A DNA stretch of 50,879 nucleotides from an uncultured Rhodospirillales bacterium. GTDB lineage: Bacteria; Pseudomonadota; Alphaproteobacteria; Acetobacterales; Acetobacteraceae. Both the position numbers and the translations under genes were made by a program. Below the pieces are notes generated by a model that was not told the origin of the DNA, ran no database searches, and saw nothing but the letters and a program-made list of their open reading frames with translations. Position 1 is the first letter of the stretch, and each line of letters begins with the position of its first letter. The stretch spans positions 1 through 50,879 of the forward strand of contig CAIMWH010000378.1 of the NCBI GenBank assembly GCA_903845065.1. The letters are read 5' to 3'. Positions 32,890 to 41,613 of this stretch are shown here, piece after piece.

Positions 32890-33930
32890 ATGAACCGCGC
32901 CATGCCTCGCCGGCCCCTGCTGGCCGGACTTGCCGCCGCCCTTGTGCCGGCCGCGCCGCGCTTGGCGCATGCCGAGTTCGAGGCGCTGTATGAGGCGGCC
33001 AAGAAAGAGGGCTCGCTGACCTGGTACACCGCGCATACCGATGGCGAGACGGCGGAACTCACCGGGCGGTTGTTCACCTCGAAATATCCCGGCGTGAAGG
33101 TCAATGTGATCCGCACCACGGCGCAGGTGGCGTATGAGCGGTTGTTGCAGGATATCAAGAATAACATCGCGGCGTGCGATGTGTTCAGCTCAACCGATCC
33201 GGGCCACGACGAGGAGTTGAAGAAGCGCAAGCTGCTGGCGAAGATCACGCCGGCCAATGCGGCGGGGCTGTCCGAGCCGTTCCAGGGGGTTGATCCGGAC
33301 GGGTTCTATTATCCGACCTCGGCCGGGCTGGTGCTGATTACCTATAATACGAAGAAGGTGAAGCAGGAGGACGCGCCGAAGAACTGGCCCGACCTGCTTG
33401 ATCCGAAGTGGAAGCGGCAGGTCTCGACCGGGCATCCCGGGTTCTCGGGCTACGTGGGCACCTGGGCGCTGGCGATGCGCAAGCTGTATGGGTGGGAGTA
33501 TTTCGAGAAGCTGGAGAAGAACCAGCCACAGATCGGGCGATCCGTGAATGATACTGTCACCGTGTTGAATTCGGGCGAGCGGTCGGTGGCGGCGGGGCCG
33601 TCGGGGACGACGTTGATGACGGCGGACAAGGGCAATCCGCTGGCGCTGATTTATCCGACCGATGGGGCGGTGCTGCTGGTGTCGCCCTCGGCGGTGATGG
33701 CCAATGCGCCGCACCCCAATGCTGCCAGGTTGTTCATGGAGTTCCTGTTGTCTGACGATCATGCGCGGTTGTCGGTGGAATCGCGCAATGAGTCGCTGCG
33801 GCCGGGGGTGTTGCCCAAGGCGGGGGCGAAGCCGTTCAGCGAGGCGAAGATTATTCGGCTCAGCACGGCGGAAATCCAGAAGGGCATTCCGGAGGTGATC
33901 GAGCAATGGCGCGATACGTTCGGGAACTAG
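32890..33930 (+). CDS. ABC transporter substrate-binding protein (Fbp/AfuA-like)
   Basis: A 346-residue periplasmic binding protein. The N-terminus MNRAMPRRPLLAGLAAALVP with cleavage after RLAHAE resembles a Tat-type or Sec signal. The body starts FEALYEAAKKEGSLTWYTAH, typical of the iron(III)/2-aminoethylphosphonate binding group, and contains FYYPTSAGLVLITYNTKK and WPDLLDPKWKRQV. I do not see a convincing adjacent Tyr pair for ferric-iron coordination near the C-terminal half, so the ligand may be organic. A GGAGGA Shine-Dalgarno lies seven bases before ATG 32890. The permease starts on the base after its stop. Confidence 0.88.
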   Translation: MNRAMPRRPLLAGLAAALVPAAPRLAHAEFEALYEAAKKEGSLTWYTAHTDGETAELTGRLFTSKYPGVKVNVIRTTAQVAYERLLQDIKNNIAACDVFSSTDPGHDEELKKRKLLAKITPANAAGLSEPFQGVDPDGFYYPTSAGLVLITYNTKKVKQEDAPKNWPDLLDPKWKRQVSTGHPGFSGYVGTWALAMRKLYGWEYFEKLEKNQPQIGRSVNDTVTVLNSGERSVAAGPSGTTLMTADKGNPLALIYPTDGAVLLVSPSAVMANAPHPNAARLFMEFLLSDDHARLSVESRNESLRPGVLPKAGAKPFSEAKIIRLSTAEIQKGIPEVIEQWRDTFGN

Positions 33931-35616
33931 ATGACCCGGCGGTTTGATCCTCTCATCCTGCTGTGGGTGGCGCTGGCGCTGATCCTGGGGTTCCTGGTGA
34001 TCAATCCGCTGTTGCGGCTGGTGATGACGAGCCTGGAGGCGGCGGATACCGGGGCGTTCACCTTCGCCAACTACGTCGCGGCCTATGGGCGGCCGCGCTA
34101 TGTGCAGGCACTGTGGAATTCGTTGCGGCTGGGCTTGTCGGTCACGGTGCTGTGCCTGGTGTTCGCGCTGCCGATGGCGTGGGCGGTATCGCGGACGGAT
34201 ATGCCGGGGAAGGGGGCGATACGGCTGCTGGTGCTCGGCGCGTTCATCACGCCGCCGTATCTGGGGGCGATCGGCTGGATTTTGCTGGCCGGGCCGAACG
34301 CGGGGTGGATCAACAAGCTGTATGTGGCGCTGACCGGGGCTTCGGAGGGGTTTCTCGATATCTACTCGTTCCCGGGGCTGGTGTTCATCATCGCGGTGTA
34401 TTCGTTTCCCTATCTGTTCATTTTCACGTCCTCGGCGCTGGATGTGGTGTCCTCCGAGATGGAGGATGCGGCGAATATCCTCGGCGCCGGGACGTTGCGG
34501 ACGATGGCGCGGATTACCTTGCCGCTGGTGCTGCCGGCCATTCTGGGCGGCGCCATCGTGACGTTCCTGGAGACCATCGCGCTGTTCGGGTCGCCGGCGC
34601 TGATCGCTATTCCGGCGCGGTTCAATGTGGTGACGACGCAGTTGCAGCAGTTCTTCAGCCCGCCGGTGCGGGCCGAGGTGGCGGCGGCGTATGCGGTGCC
34701 GCTGCTGCTGATCACCGTGGTGCTGTTCGCGTTGCAGCGCTGGTTGATCGCGCGCAAGGGGTTCGTGTCCTTGACCGGGAAGGGCGGCGAGCGGCGGATG
34801 ATCCCGCTGGGGCGGTGGCGGTTCGTGATGCTGGGGTATTGCGGGTTCGTGCTGTCGCTGTCGGTGCTGTTGCCGTATGCGGCGCTGTCGCAGGCGGCGC
34901 TGTCCAAGGCGTGGGGGCAGGGGTGGAGTTTCGACAACCTGACGCTGGGGAACTTCCATTATCTGCTGTTCGTGCATGACAGTGCCGGGCAGTCGGTGCT
35001 GAACAGCTTCATCTATGCGGCCTCGGCGGCGTGCCTGGCGATCGGGCTGGCGCTGTCGATCGCGTATATTGTCAGCCGGAAGTTGCTGCCGTTTGCGGAG
35101 GTGCTGGGGTTCCTGTGCATGGCGCCGTTCGTGGTGCCGGGGATTGTGCTGGCGATTGCGTTCTATGCCGCGTATGCGCCGCCGCCGTTCGCGCTGTATG
35201 GCACCGGGCTGATCCTGGTGCTGGCGTTCACCACGCGGTTCCTGCCGATCGGGTTCGCCAATGCCTCGGCCGCGTTGCGGGGGATCAATCCGGAGATGGA
35301 GGAGGCCGTTCGCATCCTGGGCGGTGGCCGGTTGCTGGCGGTGCGCCGGGTGATGGTGCCGTTGATGAAGCGGGGGCTGATCGGGGCCTGGCTGCTGGTG
35401 TTCATTCCGGCGACGCGGGAGTTGAGCACGGCGATGTTTCTGTATGGGCCGAAGACAAGGACGATGTCGGTGATGCTGCTTGATCTTTCCGAGGAGGGGA
35501 AGTTCGAGCATCTCGCGGCGCTGGGGTTCATGCTGCTGGCGGCGACGATTGTTATCGTGGGCGTGGGGTATCGCCTCGTCGGCGGGGATTTCATGATGCG
35601 GCGGGAGCGGACGTGA
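33931..35616 (+). CDS. Fused two-domain ABC permease (FbpB-like)
   Basis: A 561-residue inner-membrane permease in which both permease halves are fused, as in FbpB-type importers, with about twelve hydrophobic segments. Two EAA-type coupling loops are visible: EMEDAANILGAGTLRTMARI in the first half and EMEEAVRILGGGRLLAVRRV in the second. Each is followed by a proline-led helix. The start abuts the stop of the binding-protein gene. The ATPase gene starts at a GTG overlapping this gene's stop. Substrate specificity follows the binding protein and is not known. Confidence 0.9.
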   Translation: MTRRFDPLILLWVALALILGFLVINPLLRLVMTSLEAADTGAFTFANYVAAYGRPRYVQALWNSLRLGLSVTVLCLVFALPMAWAVSRTDMPGKGAIRLLVLGAFITPPYLGAIGWILLAGPNAGWINKLYVALTGASEGFLDIYSFPGLVFIIAVYSFPYLFIFTSSALDVVSSEMEDAANILGAGTLRTMARITLPLVLPAILGGAIVTFLETIALFGSPALIAIPARFNVVTTQLQQFFSPPVRAEVAAAYAVPLLLITVVLFALQRWLIARKGFVSLTGKGGERRMIPLGRWRFVMLGYCGFVLSLSVLLPYAALSQAALSKAWGQGWSFDNLTLGNFHYLLFVHDSAGQSVLNSFIYAASAACLAIGLALSIAYIVSRKLLPFAEVLGFLCMAPFVVPGIVLAIAFYAAYAPPPFALYGTGLILVLAFTTRFLPIGFANASAALRGINPEMEEAVRILGGGRLLAVRRVMVPLMKRGLIGAWLLVFIPATRELSTAMFLYGPKTRTMSVMLLDLSEEGKFEHLAALGFMLLAATIVIVGVGYRLVGGDFMMRRERT

Positions 35617-36689
35617 GCAAGCTGGTTCTGAGCGGTCTGGGCCGCAGCTTTGGCGGTTTTGCCGCGGTGGAGAATGTCAGCCTGACCCTGGCGGAGGGGG
35701 AGTTTGTCTCGCTGCTCGGGCCGTCCGGCTGTGGCAAGACCACCACGTTGCGGATGATCGCCGGGTTCATGAAGCCTTCGGCCGGGAGCATCGCGGTGGA
35801 TGGGCGGGTGATTTCGACGCCCGAGCAGGTGGTGCCGCCGGAGCAGCGCGGGATGTCGATGATTTTCCAGTCCTATGCGATCTGGCCGAACATGACGGTG
35901 GGGGAGAACGTCGCGTTCGGGCTGAAGCTGCGCAAGTTGCCGCGGGCGGAGGCGGAGCGGCGGCTGGCGACGATCCTGGATGTGGTGCGGCTGGCGCACC
36001 TGGTGGATCGGTATCCGGCGGAGTTGTCGGGCGGGCAGCAGCAGCGGGGGGCGCTGGCGCGGGCGATCGTGATCGAGCCGGCGGTGTTGCTGCTCGATGA
36101 GCCGCTGTCCAACCTCGATGCCAATTTGCGCGAGGATATGCGGGCGGAAATTCGCCGGCTGCATGATGCGTTTCGGATTACCACGGTCTACGTGACGCAT
36201 GACCAATCCGAGGCGATGACGACATCGGACCGGATCGTGGTGATGAACCATGGGCGGATCGAGCAGGTGGATGATCCGGTGAGCCTTTATAACCGGCCGC
36301 GCTCGCGGTTCGTGGCGGGGTTCATCGGGCGGACCAATTTTCTCGATGGGCGGATCGAGGGTGGCACGCTGGTGCTGCCGGGGCTGGCGGTGCCGGCGGG
36401 GATGGTGCCGGGGCTGGAGACTGGCGCGCGGCCGATCGGGTTTTCGGTGCGGCCCAACACGATTGGGTTGCATCGAGGTGATCCGGGCACGCCGTGGTCC
36501 TGCGCCGGGGCGGTGGTTGAGCGGGCGTTCCTGGGCGAATACTGGGACTATGTGGTGCAGCCCTGCGGCACCGCGGCGCGCATCCGGGTTGCAACCTCGC
36601 CGCTCGACGTTCATGCCGTCGGCGCGCAAGTGTGGATGAGTATCGATCCGGCCCGGATCGTCGAAGTCCCTCCAGCCGAGACCGCATGA
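35613..36689 (+). CDS. ABC transporter ATP-binding protein (FbpC/PotA-like)
   Basis: A 358-residue ATPase that energises the importer. Walker A is GPSGCGKTTTLRMIAG, the Q-loop region reads SMIFQSYAIWPNMTVGENVA, the signature is LSGGQQQRGALARAI, Walker B is VLLLDEPLSNLD, and the switch His is in VYVTHDQSEAM. A C-terminal regulatory TOBE-like region follows from about residue 240. The start is GTG 35613, overlapping the permease stop by four bases. It is an importer-type ATPase with its own binding protein and permease, so it is not a likely motor for the export locus 9 kb upstream. A DMT transporter gene overlaps the stop. Confidence 0.93.
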   Translation: MSKLVLSGLGRSFGGFAAVENVSLTLAEGEFVSLLGPSGCGKTTTLRMIAGFMKPSAGSIAVDGRVISTPEQVVPPEQRGMSMIFQSYAIWPNMTVGENVAFGLKLRKLPRAEAERRLATILDVVRLAHLVDRYPAELSGGQQQRGALARAIVIEPAVLLLDEPLSNLDANLREDMRAEIRRLHDAFRITTVYVTHDQSEAMTTSDRIVVMNHGRIEQVDDPVSLYNRPRSRFVAGFIGRTNFLDGRIEGGTLVLPGLAVPAGMVPGLETGARPIGFSVRPNTIGLHRGDPGTPWSCAGAVVERAFLGEYWDYVVQPCGTAARIRVATSPLDVHAVGAQVWMSIDPARIVEVPPAETA

Positions 36690-37603
36690 CCCTCCGCGCT
36701 ACCGCGATCGCCCTGCACCGACGCCTCGATTTCGCCTCCGCCCTCAGTCCCGCGTTGCGGGGGATGTTGTGGATGTCCTTGGCGGGGCTGGTGTTTACGT
36801 TCCTCAACACCACGATGCGGGTGGTGTCCCAGCATATTCCGCCGTTCGAGACGCAGTTCCTGCGGTATCTCTGCGGGTTGCTGGTGATGATGCCGATTGT
36901 GCTGCGGGCGGGGCTGGCGGCGTATAATCCCAAGGGCATCACCGGGCAGTTGTGGCGCGGGGTGGTGCATACCTCGGGGCTGCTGCTGTGGTTCATTGCG
37001 CTGCCGCATATCGGGTTGGCGGATATGACGGCGCTGGGGTTCACCTCGCCGATTTTCATCATGCTGGGCGCCACGTTCATTCTGAAGGAGCGGATGCGGG
37101 CGGACCGGATGATTGCTGCCGGGATCGGGTTTTTCGGGGTGCTGGTGGTGTTGCTGCCCAATCTTTCCGGGGCGGGGGGGATTTATAACCTGGCGATGCT
37201 GGCATCCTCGCCATTGTTCGCGGCCTCGTTCCTGATCACCAAGGCGTTGACCAAGCGGGATCGGCCGGAGGTGATCGTGGTGTGGCAGTCCATCACGGTT
37301 TCGTTCTTCTCGCTGCCGTTCGCGCTGATGGACTGGATTTGGCCGAGTCCGCTGGAGTGGCTGGCGTTCGCGATTTGCGGGGTGCTGGGGAGCACCGGCC
37401 ATTACTGCATGACGCGGGCACTGCGGACGACGGATATCTCGGCCACGCAATCGGTGAAGTTCCTTGATCTGATCTGGAACGCCACCGCGGGGTATATTGT
37501 TTTCAGCGATGCGCCGACGCAGACGACGCTGCTGGGCGGGGCGGTGATTTTCTGCGCCACCACCTGGATTGCGCGGCGGGAGGCGCGGGCGCGGGCGGCG
37601 TAG
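36686..37603 (+). CDS. DMT-superfamily (EamA) transporter
   Basis: A 305-residue inner-membrane protein with about ten hydrophobic segments in two EamA repeats. The N-terminal half has GMLWMSLAGLVFTFLNTTMR and PPFETQFLRYLCGLLVMMP; the first repeat ends in ALPHIGLADMTALGFTSPIF, the typical EamA motif, mirrored in the second repeat by ALRTTDISATQSVKFLDLIW. Likely a metabolite exporter; substrate unknown. ATG 36686 overlaps the stop of the ABC ATPase gene (ATGA), so it belongs to the same transcription unit. A short GC-rich hairpin lies just after the stop. Confidence 0.88.
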   Translation: MTLRATAIALHRRLDFASALSPALRGMLWMSLAGLVFTFLNTTMRVVSQHIPPFETQFLRYLCGLLVMMPIVLRAGLAAYNPKGITGQLWRGVVHTSGLLLWFIALPHIGLADMTALGFTSPIFIMLGATFILKERMRADRMIAAGIGFFGVLVVLLPNLSGAGGIYNLAMLASSPLFAASFLITKALTKRDRPEVIVVWQSITVSFFSLPFALMDWIWPSPLEWLAFAICGVLGSTGHYCMTRALRTTDISATQSVKFLDLIWNATAGYIVFSDAPTQTTLLGGAVIFCATTWIARREARARAA

Positions 37604-37625
37604 GGGCGGCTTGCCACCCCGCCCC
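37603..37625 (+). terminator. Weak hairpin after the EamA gene
   Basis: GGGGCGG (37603-37609) can pair with CCGCCCC (37619-37625) around a nine-base loop. No T-run follows (ATTGG), so an intrinsic terminator is only weakly supported. It lies in the 116-base gap before the CoA-transferase gene. Confidence 0.25.
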
Positions 37626-37719
37626 ATTGGCCAACGCTACCACATGCGGCACGATCCCTTCAGGCCATAGAACACCGGGCGATTCCCGCGTGACGAAGCA
37701 AGAGGCTTGGGAGAGAAGC

Positions 37720-38913
37720 ATGGACTACAACGCAGCCTTCGCCGGCATGAAGGTGATTGATTTGAGCGGAGGCGTCGCCGGCCCCTCTTGCGCGATGATG
37801 CTGGCGCAGCACGGCGCCGATGTGATCAAGGTGGAAACGCCGCATGCCGGGGGCGACTGGGCGCGCATCCTGGGCAAGACCTATGAGACGCATTCGTCGT
37901 TCTCGCTGTATGGCACGCTGGGCAAGCGCAGCCTGGCGCTGGACCTCAAGACCGACGAGGGCAAGGAAATCCTGTGGCGGCTGATCGAGGACGCCGATGT
38001 GTTCATCGAGGGGTTCCGGCCGGGGACGATCCAGCGCTACGGGTTCGGCTATGACGCGGTGAGCGCCAAGGTGCCGGGGATCATCTATTATTCGATCTCG
38101 GGGTTCGGGCAGACCGGGCCGCTGGCGGGGCGGCCGGCGATGGACCCGGTGTTGCAGGCGTTCAACGGCATCGTGGACGAAAATCGCGGCGAGCATGACA
38201 ACCATCCGCACCGCATCGCCATTTCGCTGATCGACATGTTCACCGGGTTGCTGGGGTTCCAGGCGATCGCGACGTCGCTGTATGTGCGGCGCGAGCAGGA
38301 GGTGAAGCAGGGGCGCTACATCGAGTGCAGCCTGATGCAGGGCGGCGCGATGCTGTCGGTGATCCGGATGATCGCCGGCTACATGGAGCGCGGTAAGTTG
38401 CAGCGCGGGATCAATCCGAGCGGGGTGTTCGATACCGCGGACGGGCAGATCAACGTGACCACCATTCGGCCGACCGACTGGCAGCCGTTCTGCGAGGCGC
38501 TGGAGCGGACGGATTTGCTGGAGGACCCGCGGTTCAATCCGGCGCCGACGCGGCGGACCAATATCGATGACCTCTATGCGCTGCTGCGGCCGGTGTTCAA
38601 GGCGCGGAGCACGGCGTGGCTGTCCGAGCGGTTCACCGCGCGGGGGATCATGAACGGCAAGGTGAACACCTACAGCGAGTTCCTCGCCGAGGAGCAGGTG
38701 GTGGCGAGCGGGATCATCGCGTGGCTGAACCAGCCTGGCGTGGGGGAATTGGTGCCGATGCCCAATATCCCGGGGCTGCCGCCGTTCGAGAACGGGACCA
38801 AGCGGGCGCATGCGCCGGCGCTGGGCGAGCATACGCGCGAGGTGCTGGCCGACCATGGCTATTCGGTGGAGGAGATCGCCGCGCTGCTGGCCAAGAAGGT
38901 GGTGGCGGGGTGA
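37720..38913 (+). CDS. Class III (CaiB/BaiF) CoA-transferase
   Basis: A 397-residue family III CoA-transferase, which moves CoA between carboxylic acids through a mixed anhydride on an aspartate. Features are FAGMKVIDLSGGVAGPSCAM at the N-terminus, HGADVIKVETPHAGGDWAR, SLALDLKTDEGKEILWRLI, DVFIEGFRPGTIQRYGFGYD, and GRPAMDPVLQAFNG with the likely catalytic Asp. The C-terminus with PALGEHTREVLADHGYS is standard. ATG 37720 follows GAGAGAAG and begins right before the conserved domain. The acid substrate is unknown. Its stop directly abuts the stop of the convergent DUF4175 gene. Confidence 0.9.
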   Translation: MDYNAAFAGMKVIDLSGGVAGPSCAMMLAQHGADVIKVETPHAGGDWARILGKTYETHSSFSLYGTLGKRSLALDLKTDEGKEILWRLIEDADVFIEGFRPGTIQRYGFGYDAVSAKVPGIIYYSISGFGQTGPLAGRPAMDPVLQAFNGIVDENRGEHDNHPHRIAISLIDMFTGLLGFQAIATSLYVRREQEVKQGRYIECSLMQGGAMLSVIRMIAGYMERGKLQRGINPSGVFDTADGQINVTTIRPTDWQPFCEALERTDLLEDPRFNPAPTRRTNIDDLYALLRPVFKARSTAWLSERFTARGIMNGKVNTYSEFLAEEQVVASGIIAWLNQPGVGELVPMPNIPGLPPFENGTKRAHAPALGEHTREVLADHGYSVEEIAALLAKKVVAG

Positions 38914-41613
38914 TCAGAACTGCCTGAGCAGGCGATCGATGTAGTCCAGCTCAGGCTTGGGGCGGGTACGCTCGGCGCCGCGCCGGCGTAGCTCGTCCTG
39001 GATGGCGCGGGTGCGGGCCTGCTCCATTTCCTCGGGCACCTCGGTCTGGCCGCTTTCGTCCAGGCCGCCGGTGCCGTCCTGCATGAGGCGGCCGAGGGGG
39101 TCGCGCTTGTCGCCGTCGCGGCGGTCCATGCCTTGGCGGGGGCCCCAGGGGCGGTTGCCGCGGCCGCGGTTGCCGGGCTGGTTGTTGCCGTACTGGTTGC
39201 CGAAGCCGGGGCCCTGGCCCTGGCCGTCACCGGGCTGGTCACCGTCCTGGCCGTTTTCGCCCATCTGGTTACCGTCACCCTCGTCATCGCCGTCGTCGTC
39301 GCCTTCCTCGTCGCCTTGGCCTTTCATCATCTGGGCCATCTGCTCGCCCATCTGCTTGCTGCCCTTCTGGAGCGCTTCGACGGCGCGCTGCTCGGCGTTG
39401 GCGGCGGCGGCATCGCGGCCCTGGGCGAGTGCTGCGCCGGCGTCACGCATGGCGCCATCGGCCTCGCCGAGGTTGGGTGGGATTTTGCCGGTGAGGTCCC
39501 CGTGCTGCTGCATGAGTTCGCCGAGGGCGCGGCGCATGGCCTGCTGCATCTTGAGGTCCCCGGCGCGATCCTGGGTTTGTTTTTCGGCGGTGGCGCGGCG
39601 CTGGTCCTCGGGGATGTCGGGCTGGTTGAACAGCGGGCGGGAGGGGAAGCCGGGGCGGCGGAAGTCGCCGGTGCTGCCGGTGTCGGAGCGGCTCTGGGCA
39701 TGGTCGAGCAGGCCGCCTTCGCGCTTGACCAGGTCCTGCACGGCGGACATCTGCTGCTCGCCGCGCTGGCGCTTTTCGGCGCGATCGCGCTGCTTCTGGG
39801 TCATCTTGCCGCGCTGTTTTTCGCCCTTCTCCAGCGCGTCCAGCATCTTGTCGAGTTCGGCGAGTTTTTCGCGCGCCTCGTCCATGCGGCCCTCGCGGGT
39901 GGCGTCGCGCAGTTGCTCGGTGAGTTTTTCGAGGTTGCGGGTGTCCATCTGCTGGTTCTTGGGATCGAACTTGTCATTGCCGGGGTCCCGCTGGGCCTGT
40001 TCGGCGAGGGCCTGGAGGTGGCGTTGCAGGGCGTCCTGGACTTCCTTCATGCGGCGTTCGAGTTCGGCCTTGTCGATCTGCTCGCCGCGCTTTTCGGCGT
40101 CGAGCATTTCGCGCAGTTCCTTGCGGGCCTGTTCGAGGGCGCGGGCGGTGCGTTCGGGGGCGCCTTCCTCGATGTGCAGGGCGAGTTGCCAGAGGCGCAT
40201 CTGGACTTCGTCGATGACGTCGGGCCGGCCGCGGTGGATCATCGATTCGATGGCGCGCAGGTTGAGGTAGGCGCCGAGATCGTCCTTCCAGGCGTCATCG
40301 ATGCCGGCGAGGCGGATGAGTTCGAGCATCGCGGGGAGGCGGTCATCCGGGCGGAGGGTGAGGTTCTTGCGCACGGCGACGAGGGCGCGGGCGATGGGGT
40401 TCTGGAAGCGGCGCTCGGGGAGGGTGAGGGTTTCGGTTTCGCTGGTGCCGGTCAGGCCGGTGGCATCGCGCGCGACGAGCAGGGCGGTGACGGGGAGACC
40501 GGCCCAGGGGTGGGGGGTGAGGTCCTGGGTGCGGGCGCCCTTGGCCTGCTTGGGGGCGCCGGTGAGCGGGATGGCGATCACCAGGGGTGGGGCGTCCGGC
40601 CGGTCGGTGAGGCGGAGTTCGGCTTGCAGGGTGGTAACGCCGTAGGCGTGCGACACTTCCCAGGGCAGGCGGACCTGGGCCTGGCGCGGGTTGCCGATGG
40701 CGGCGGGATGGTCGGTGAAGCGCACGTCGGGGGCGACGTTGGCGATCACGGTGATGTTCCAGGCCGCCATGTCCGCGCCGTTGCGGCGCACGATGATGGG
40801 GCCGCTGGAAGTGAGGTCCTGGTCGGCCTGGAAACTGGCCTCGCCGAGGACCTGGAAGGGGATGGTCTGGCCGGATTCCAGCAGGTCGGGCCGGGCGGCG
40901 CCGCCGCTCAGGTTCACGGTGAGGTGGGCGCCGGCCGGGACGGAGACGGCGCCGCCTTCGGGCTTGAGGAAGACCGGGGCGAGGCCGGTGTAGGGCGGCG
41001 GGGTGATCCAGGCCTGGAGCAGCGGCGTGGTGGGGACCGATGGGGGGGTGAAGCCGGGTTGCAGGGCGCGCAGCAGGCGGGCGGGGGCTTGTTCGCCGGC
41101 CACGCCGAGGGCGGCCAGCACGGCGAGGAGCACGAGGGCGCGCAGGGCCCGGCGGTCGATCGCGGCGAGGCCGGGGCGGGGCAGGCCGACGCGCAGGCGG
41201 GTGATCTGGGCGCGGGCGCGGGCGATATGGGCGCGCCACAGGCTGTCGGCGCCGGGCAAGGCGGGGGTGTCGTAGAGGATTTCGAGCGGGCGGTGGCGCA
41301 GGCCGGTGGCGCGTTCGAGGCGGCGGTCGGCCTGGGCCGGGGTGGGCAGGGCGATGCGGGTGAGGCCGCGGATCAGGGTGTAGAGGATGGCGAGGGCGAA
41401 CCCGGTGAGCATCGCGATGCGGAGCCAGGGTGGGAGAAGGACGGGCAGATCAAGCAGGGCGATGGCGCAGAACGTGCCGATCAGGCCGAGAGGTGGCCAC
41501 AGGGCCGGCCAGAGTGCCTCGTAGACCATGACCAAGCGGGCGTGGAGCCGCTTGCGCCGCAGCACGTAGAACAAAACATCGGTTTCGTCCGGTGGCTGCG
41601 GCGTTGCTGTCAT
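38914..41613 (-). CDS. DUF4175 / TIGR02302-type membrane protein
   Basis: An 899-residue protein found in Alphaproteobacteria. Two hydrophobic segments near residues 35-80 are followed by another near 165-185 (ALRALVLLAVLAALGVAG). A periplasmic-looking beta-rich part has TPLLQAWITPPPYTG, then a long Gln/Glu/Lys-rich helical region (ELRDATREGRMDEAREKLAE). Near the end is an acidic Gly/Asn/Gln-rich stretch (DEEGDDDGDDEGDGNQM). The C-terminus PKPELDYIDRLLRQF is the family's conserved end. Function is unknown. The start ATG overlaps the lysA stop (ATGA), an association I believe is recurrent in alphaproteobacteria. The stop touches that of the convergent CoA-transferase. Confidence 0.85.
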   Translation of the reverse strand: MTATPQPPDETDVLFYVLRRKRLHARLVMVYEALWPALWPPLGLIGTFCAIALLDLPVLLPPWLRIAMLTGFALAILYTLIRGLTRIALPTPAQADRRLERATGLRHRPLEILYDTPALPGADSLWRAHIARARAQITRLRVGLPRPGLAAIDRRALRALVLLAVLAALGVAGEQAPARLLRALQPGFTPPSVPTTPLLQAWITPPPYTGLAPVFLKPEGGAVSVPAGAHLTVNLSGGAARPDLLESGQTIPFQVLGEASFQADQDLTSSGPIIVRRNGADMAAWNITVIANVAPDVRFTDHPAAIGNPRQAQVRLPWEVSHAYGVTTLQAELRLTDRPDAPPLVIAIPLTGAPKQAKGARTQDLTPHPWAGLPVTALLVARDATGLTGTSETETLTLPERRFQNPIARALVAVRKNLTLRPDDRLPAMLELIRLAGIDDAWKDDLGAYLNLRAIESMIHRGRPDVIDEVQMRLWQLALHIEEGAPERTARALEQARKELREMLDAEKRGEQIDKAELERRMKEVQDALQRHLQALAEQAQRDPGNDKFDPKNQQMDTRNLEKLTEQLRDATREGRMDEAREKLAELDKMLDALEKGEKQRGKMTQKQRDRAEKRQRGEQQMSAVQDLVKREGGLLDHAQSRSDTGSTGDFRRPGFPSRPLFNQPDIPEDQRRATAEKQTQDRAGDLKMQQAMRRALGELMQQHGDLTGKIPPNLGEADGAMRDAGAALAQGRDAAAANAEQRAVEALQKGSKQMGEQMAQMMKGQGDEEGDDDGDDEGDGNQMGENGQDGDQPGDGQGQGPGFGNQYGNNQPGNRGRGNRPWGPRQGMDRRDGDKRDPLGRLMQDGTGGLDESGQTEVPEEMEQARTRAIQDELRRRGAERTRPKPELDYIDRLLRQF

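Noticed and set aside
35613-36689. The ABC ATPase as the missing motor for the giant-protein export locus.
   Set aside because: It is stand-alone importer type, tightly coupled to its own permease and binding protein, and lacks the fused membrane domain of type I exporters.
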